DNA from: Alphaproteobacteria bacterium
GTDB taxonomy: Bacteria; Pseudomonadota; Alphaproteobacteria; UBA2966
Direction: 5' to 3'
DNA length: 45,590 bases
Assembly (NCBI GenBank): GCA_018650465.1
Contig: JABIFY010000116.1
Span: 1 to 45,590, forward strand
Shown here: positions 42,020-45,590 of the stretch, one piece after another
How the letters are laid out: each line of letters begins with the position of its first letter
How positions within the stretch are numbered: the stretch's first letter is position 1
The notes under the pieces: model-generated
What the model saw: the letters and a program-made list of their open reading frames with translations, nothing else
Told to the model about the DNA's origin: nothing
Databases searched by the model: none
Translations under genes and position numbers: made by a program

Positions 42020-44836
42020 TCAGGCCAGATTAGTGTCGGTAATATCCGTGACGCCTTCCAGAATAGCCACAACACTAAGTTCATTGTCATACAAGGCATC
42101 CCCGCCGGTTTCCTGATAGCGGATGATTACGGCGTCGCTGGTACTGCCATTGCTGACCCCGCTTTCATAAAACACCATCAGCATATCAGTGCCATCGGCA
42201 CCAGCGTTCAGGTCCGCGCCGGAGGAGACCGAGTTTGCCCCTTCCAGTAAGGCATCCGCAGAATCGATAATTTGTTGCAAGGTCTTGGTTTGAAAGTCAC
42301 CACCGATCTTGGCTTGCGAATAGTTAAATTCGATGGCGCCAAATGATCCCCCGGACAAAAAGGTAATCCCGACCTGCGCCGTTAGTTCGGTGAGGACAAC
42401 ATCGCTGGCCGCAGTGATGTTGGTGCCATTGCCCGAGATAAAGGCCGATTTCCAGTCGAAGATGTCTGTCGTTCCACCAGCGCCCTGTTCAAAACCTTTT
42501 ACGATCGTTCCACCAACGCTGTTGTCCGCCGTTCCCAGAGAAGCATTGCTGTCGACAGACAAGGTCTGGCGCGTGCCGTTGCCATCTGCCAGCGTCAGAT
42601 CACCGATGAAAGTTATGCCCACACCGGTCAGGTCGATATCTCCGTTGCCTGAGATATGATCGCCGGTCCCTGAAGTGCCGACAATGCTCATGCCGTTATA
42701 TGTCGTCGAACCATTCACCGTCAGGGTTTGGGCGGTACCGGATTGAGACAAGGACAAACTGGAAATATCGGTAAAGGTTGCACCTGATGCATCCACATTG
42801 CCGCTACTTAGCGACAGGACTTCATTGCCGCCCCCCGAGGTGCCTGTGTAATTATCCATGGAGAAACTCTGGGCGATACCCGATACTGTCGTGCTGTCCG
42901 CAAGTTTCAGGGTATCGACCCCGGTGATATTGATGCTGCTGATGTTGGCGCTATCTGTCAGACTGAGGATATCGTTGGTGCCGTCAGCGGATATGGATGA
43001 AATACCGGAAAGTTTGGAAGAACTGGCCGTCAGGGTAACGCCACTAGCCGCACCGGCGTCCAGATCAAAGGCCTCGATTGAAGACAAGTTGACGGATGTC
43101 ACATCAATAGCCGTTACCGATGTTGAAGCCGCCCGTATAGCATCTGTCCCGTTACCGCCAATGAGGATTTCACCAGAGACAAAATCATTGTTGCTTTCGA
43201 GTTCAAAGGTATCGTTGCCGTCACCGCCGCTCATGGTATCACTGCCGAGACCGCCGACCAAAATATCATCGCCGCCCTGACCGGCCAATTGATCATTGGA
43301 GAAATCTGTTCCATGCAATGTCCGCCCAACACTGTCGTCGGCATCGGTAATCACCGCCCGGGAGTTACTGGAGCTGGCGACCTTGAGGTCGGTCACGTTG
43401 CTTGTCACATTGGTCAAACCCCCAAGATTAACGGTGCCAAAAGCCCCTGTTATTGTCAGGCTGGTGGCCCCGCTGGCGGAAGTGATATTTGTCAGGGAAC
43501 TGAGAAAACTGTTGTCAGCAACGAACGTTGTCGACGCTTCCTGAAATCTGAGGGTTTCAATCCCGGAAGCGGCTACACTGCCATTACTGCTGGTGCTGAA
43601 GGTGAATGTTTGGCCACTGGATGATCCAAGGCCAAGCTGGATGGTATCGCCGGTAGACGTTGTGTGACTGCCGCCGGCGATTTCTTCTTCAACAAAGCCA
43701 CCCGATTGCTGCCATTCCACATCGTCTTCATAAATAAAGGTATCATCACCGGCACCGCCCAGCAGATGATCATCACCGTCAAATCCGCGAATGATGTCAT
43801 CACCGCTGCCGCCAAAGATATCATCCTCAAAATCACTGCCGTTCACAGTATCGTCCCCTGCCCCGGCAAAAATCAGTGAGCCAAAATGGTTGGAAAGCGA
43901 ATCGATATCAAAATTCAAATCGCCGAAGGTGAAATCAGAAGCTGATGTTCCGTCGCCATGTGTGCTCAGCGTCTCGCTTGCCGATGACCCAACGACAATA
44001 AAGCCAAACTTGTTTTCGCCTCCGTCAATATCGAGTCGGACCCGTGCTTCAGTGCCATCATCAATAAAGATTTGCTCAATGGATGTCAGTGCAACCTTGC
44101 CTGTGACAGATCCATCCCGGTTGCCATAAGAGACTGTATTTGTTGATCCATCAAAGATCGCCTGGGTATCGACAAGGTCGGTGAAAGCGATCTCGTCTGT
44201 GCCAGCACCCCCGTCAACCGTGTCATTGCCGCCAAGAGACGAGCCCTGAACCATGGAGAATAGAGTGTTGCCATCACCACCGCGCAATGTGTCGTTACCA
44301 ATTGTCGCTGTCAAAAATTCGCTAAAAACATCTGTTGTTTGTTCGTCAGCAAAAAACTGATCATCGAAGAACTGATCATCAAAAAACTCCGGGTCAAAAA
44401 ATTGATCGTCTGTGAACTGCGGGCCTAAAAACCCATCAAGACTAAATTCGGGGCCAAAGAATTGATCAGGCCCAAATTCCCCCGCCAATTCTGGTCCGAA
44501 TTCTGGTCCAAACGCTGGTCCGAAATCGGGACCAAACTGCGGGCCAAAATCGAGGCCAATATGTTCGTCCGGGCCGAAATTATCTTCAGGTCCAAAATAG
44601 CCACTGCTACTACCCGAAAATGGATCGCTGCCAGAGAACGGATCACCGTTTCCGAAAGGCGAAAATGCCTGTTGTCCTGGTTGTCCTGGTTGGCCTGGTT
44701 GGCCTGGTTGGCCTGGCTGCCCAAGGCCGTCCGGACCGGTTGGCACAAATCCCAATCCACCTTGTTGGCCAATTGCACCAGCCGCCTGACCTGCAGCATT
44801 AAAGGCCTCGTCCATAGACTTGCCTTCCGCCAGGAC
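42020..44836 (-). CDS. FecR-domain/RTX secreted protein, copy C: C-terminal part after a frameshift
   Basis: The reading frame from about 44836 down to 42020 carries the rest of copy C: LAEGKSMDEAFNAAGQAAGAIGQQGG, GQP collagen-like repeats (44671-44721), an FGPE/FGPD segment followed by DDQFF repeats (about 44330-44620), RTX-type nonapeptides (GAGDDTVNG, GGSGDDIIRG, GGAGDDTF at 43735-43865; GQGGDDILVGG, GGDGNDTF near 43205-43300), a beta-rich Ser/Thr/Asp stretch with an insert absent from copy B, and the C-terminal module MLMVFYESG...SVVAILEGVTDITDTNLA. It has no start codon or ribosome site of its own. Upstream of the switch this frame is basic and unlike the family, which shows that the true N terminus is in the other frame (44799-45590). 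Confidence 0.85.
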   Translation of the reverse strand, partial: VLAEGKSMDEAFNAAGQAAGAIGQQGGLGFVPTGPDGLGQPGQPGQPGQPGQPGQQAFSPFGNGDPFSGSDPFSGSSSGYFGPEDNFGPDEHIGLDFGPQFGPDFGPAFGPEFGPELAGEFGPDQFFGPEFSLDGFLGPQFTDDQFFDPEFFDDQFFDDQFFADEQTTDVFSEFLTATIGNDTLRGGDGNTLFSMVQGSSLGGNDTVDGGAGTDEIAFTDLVDTQAIFDGSTNTVSYGNRDGSVTGKVALTSIEQIFIDDGTEARVRLDIDGGENKFGFIVVGSSASETLSTHGDGTSASDFTFGDLNFDIDSLSNHFGSLIFAGAGDDTVNGSDFEDDIFGGSGDDIIRGFDGDDHLLGGAGDDTFIYEDDVEWQQSGGFVEEEIAGGSHTTSTGDTIQLGLGSSSGQTFTFSTSSNGSVAASGIETLRFQEASTTFVADNSFLSSLTNITSASGATSLTITGAFGTVNLGGLTNVTSNVTDLKVASSSNSRAVITDADDSVGRTLHGTDFSNDQLAGQGGDDILVGGLGSDTMSGGDGNDTFELESNNDFVSGEILIGGNGTDAIRAASTSVTAIDVTSVNLSSIEAFDLDAGAASGVTLTASSSKLSGISSISADGTNDILSLTDSANISSINITGVDTLKLADSTTVSGIAQSFSMDNYTGTSGGGNEVLSLSSGNVDASGATFTDISSLSLSQSGTAQTLTVNGSTTYNGMSIVGTSGTGDHISGNGDIDLTGVGITFIGDLTLADGNGTRQTLSVDSNASLGTADNSVGGTIVKGFEQGAGGTTDIFDWKSAFISGNGTNITAASDVVLTELTAQVGITFLSGGSFGAIEFNYSQAKIGGDFQTKTLQQIIDSADALLEGANSVSSGADLNAGADGTDMLMVFYESGVSNGSTSDAVIIRYQETGGDALYDNELSVVAILEGVTDITDTNLA
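44671..44721. repeat. 9-nt tandem repeat encoding Gly-Gln-Pro
   Basis: Units of TTGGCCTGG/TTGTCCTGG on the plus strand encode GQP triplets on the minus strand (about five). Collagen-like Gly-X-X triplets also occur just upstream in the protein (GPGGASGPGGATGPGG). Confidence 0.75.
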
Positions 44837-45590
44837 CAGTTGCTCCACCAGGGCCACTTGCTCCACCTGGTCCTGGTTGCCCTTCGGCACCAGCGACCTG
44901 CTCGCCCGGCTGCCCGTCTCCGGGTTGTCCCTCTCCAGGTTCTCCGTCTCCAGGTTCTCCGGCAGGGGGCTGGCCATCTGCGCCTTCACCTTCACCCTCG
45001 CCTTCAGGCGGCTGACCTTCCCCGGCCTCAGCACCAGCTGCGGCGGTCTGTTGCTCGTCACCTTCACCTTCGCCTGGCTGGCCATCTCCTTCGCCGCCTT
45101 CGCCGTCAGCAGCTTGCTCGCCTTCACCCTCTCCGGGCTCACCTTCGCCCTCGCCTTCAAGCGGCTGGCCTTCACCTTCACCCTCGGTAGCGGCCTGTTC
45201 GCCATCTGCGTTATCGCCGTCCTGGTTTTCGCCCTCACCTTCGCCTTGTTCACCTTCACCTTCGCCAGCGGTTTGCTCGCCATCCTGGGCCGCATCGTCT
45301 CCGTTGTTCTGGCTACGCTCTGCCCGCGGTGGTGGTGGGGGCGGCATGGCCGCGCGGGCCTGGCCATACAAAGCATTGGCCGCCGATGGCGGCAAAGTAA
45401 TGATCGGACTGGGCGGCACAAAAGCACTGGTCACTTGCGTTGTCTGCAGGGGCTGGTTCAGCACCTGGGTGCCCACGGCGTTGCTGACGCTGATCTCGCC
45501 CACTTGCCCACCGGGGTCCGCCAACAAGGTAATCGTGTTGGCCGTGCCCTCCTGTCCGGCACGACCGGCCACGGAGGTGCCACGAATACC
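44799..45590 (-). CDS. FecR-domain/RTX secreted protein, copy C: N-terminal part (start beyond right edge)
   Basis: The frame is open from the right edge, beginning GIRGTSVAGRA of the FecR-like domain, and is nearly identical to copy B through LLADPGGQVGEISVSNAVGTQVLNQPLQTTQVTSAFVPPSPIITLP and the PPPPPPRAERSQNN linker. It then diverges into its own Gly/Glu/Gln/Pro-rich stretch (EGEGEGADGQPPAGEPGDGEPGEGQPGDGQPG) and a collagen-like GPGGASGPGGATGPGG. After that the frame reads GGRQVYGRGL and stops at 44799, whereas the next frame continues the family sequence. The product as written is truncated. The start codon lies outside the window. Confidence 0.85.
   Translation of the reverse strand, partial: GIRGTSVAGRAGQEGTANTITLLADPGGQVGEISVSNAVGTQVLNQPLQTTQVTSAFVPPSPIITLPPSAANALYGQARAAMPPPPPPRAERSQNNGDDAAQDGEQTAGEGEGEQGEGEGENQDGDNADGEQAATEGEGEGQPLEGEGEGEPGEGEGEQAADGEGGEGDGQPGEGEGDEQQTAAAGAEAGEGQPPEGEGEGEGADGQPPAGEPGDGEPGEGQPGDGQPGEQVAGAEGQPGPGGASGPGGATGPGGRQVYGRGL

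Noticed and set aside
40563-44721. CRISPR-like array from the short tandem repeats
   Set aside because: The repeats are 6-9 nt, contiguous, without unique spacers, and lie inside coding sequence.
44836-45427. Extension of the copy C C-terminal frame upstream to a start at 45427
   Set aside because: The residues there are Arg/Lys-rich and unlike the family, while the other frame matches copy B closely. Only the part after about 44836 is genuine.

Overview
The window looks like a stretch of chromosome from a free-living, probably aquatic alphaproteobacterium of the Rhodospirillales type. This is inferred from gene content and not from a marker gene. It has a DUF4170 protein, TRAP and Liv-type uptake systems, a TIGR04076 protein, moderate GC, many 1-4 nt gene overlaps, and small extragenic palindromes typical of that class. 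No rRNA, tRNA, CRISPR array, transposase or integrase is visible.

Layout. (1) 1-1935, minus strand: a TolC-family outer-membrane channel, followed 22 nt later by the N-terminal 203 codons of a FecR-domain protein that runs off the left edge. (2) 2243-11272, mostly plus strand: a class III cyclase/TolB-like/TPR protein, an SPFH-NfeD membrane pair, a dual CDGSH iron-sulfur protein, a DUF4170 protein, a fused indolepyruvate ferredoxin oxidoreductase overlapping an EthD-like protein, and a small NrtS-like membrane protein. (3) 11279-15929: a TRAP transporter (dctP-dctQ-dctM, minus), divergent from a reductive-dehalogenase-type cobalamin/2x[4Fe-4S] protein. (4) 15935-18638, minus: a hybrid histidine kinase preceded by a periplasmic solute-binding protein that is broken by a one-base deletion in a G/C run. 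(5) 18773-23665: a Liv-type ABC transporter (livG-F-H-M, minus) divergent from its binding protein. (6) 23769-28362: three paralogous aldo/keto reductases with different catalytic residues, a VOC-family protein and a TIGR04076 protein, interspersed with palindromic repeats. (7) 28561-36785: RidA-like protein, FAD amine oxidoreductase, hydantoinase/oxoprolinase HyuA-HyuB, a class V aminotransferase (minus) and glutamate dehydrogenase. Together these suggest uptake and breakdown of cyclic amides or amino acid derivatives to glutamate and ammonia. (8) 36823-45590, minus: an MFS transporter and two more members of the FecR-RTX family.

The most unusual content is the large secreted-protein family seen three times (left edge, 38069-41743 and 42020-45590). 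Its architecture is: a conserved N-terminal module with a FecR-like domain, a proline linker, a Gly-Glu (in one copy Gly-Pro-Gln) low-complexity stretch, a Phe/Gly/Asp segment with FGPD- and DDxFF-type repeats, RTX-like calcium-binding nonapeptides, and a conserved C-terminal module. One copy sits beside tolC, which suggests type I secretion. The middle copy is preceded by a 16-codon leader ORF whose stop overlaps the start codon. The right copy is split by a frameshift inside its collagen-like repeat. Product calls come from reading motifs by eye; no database search was possible.
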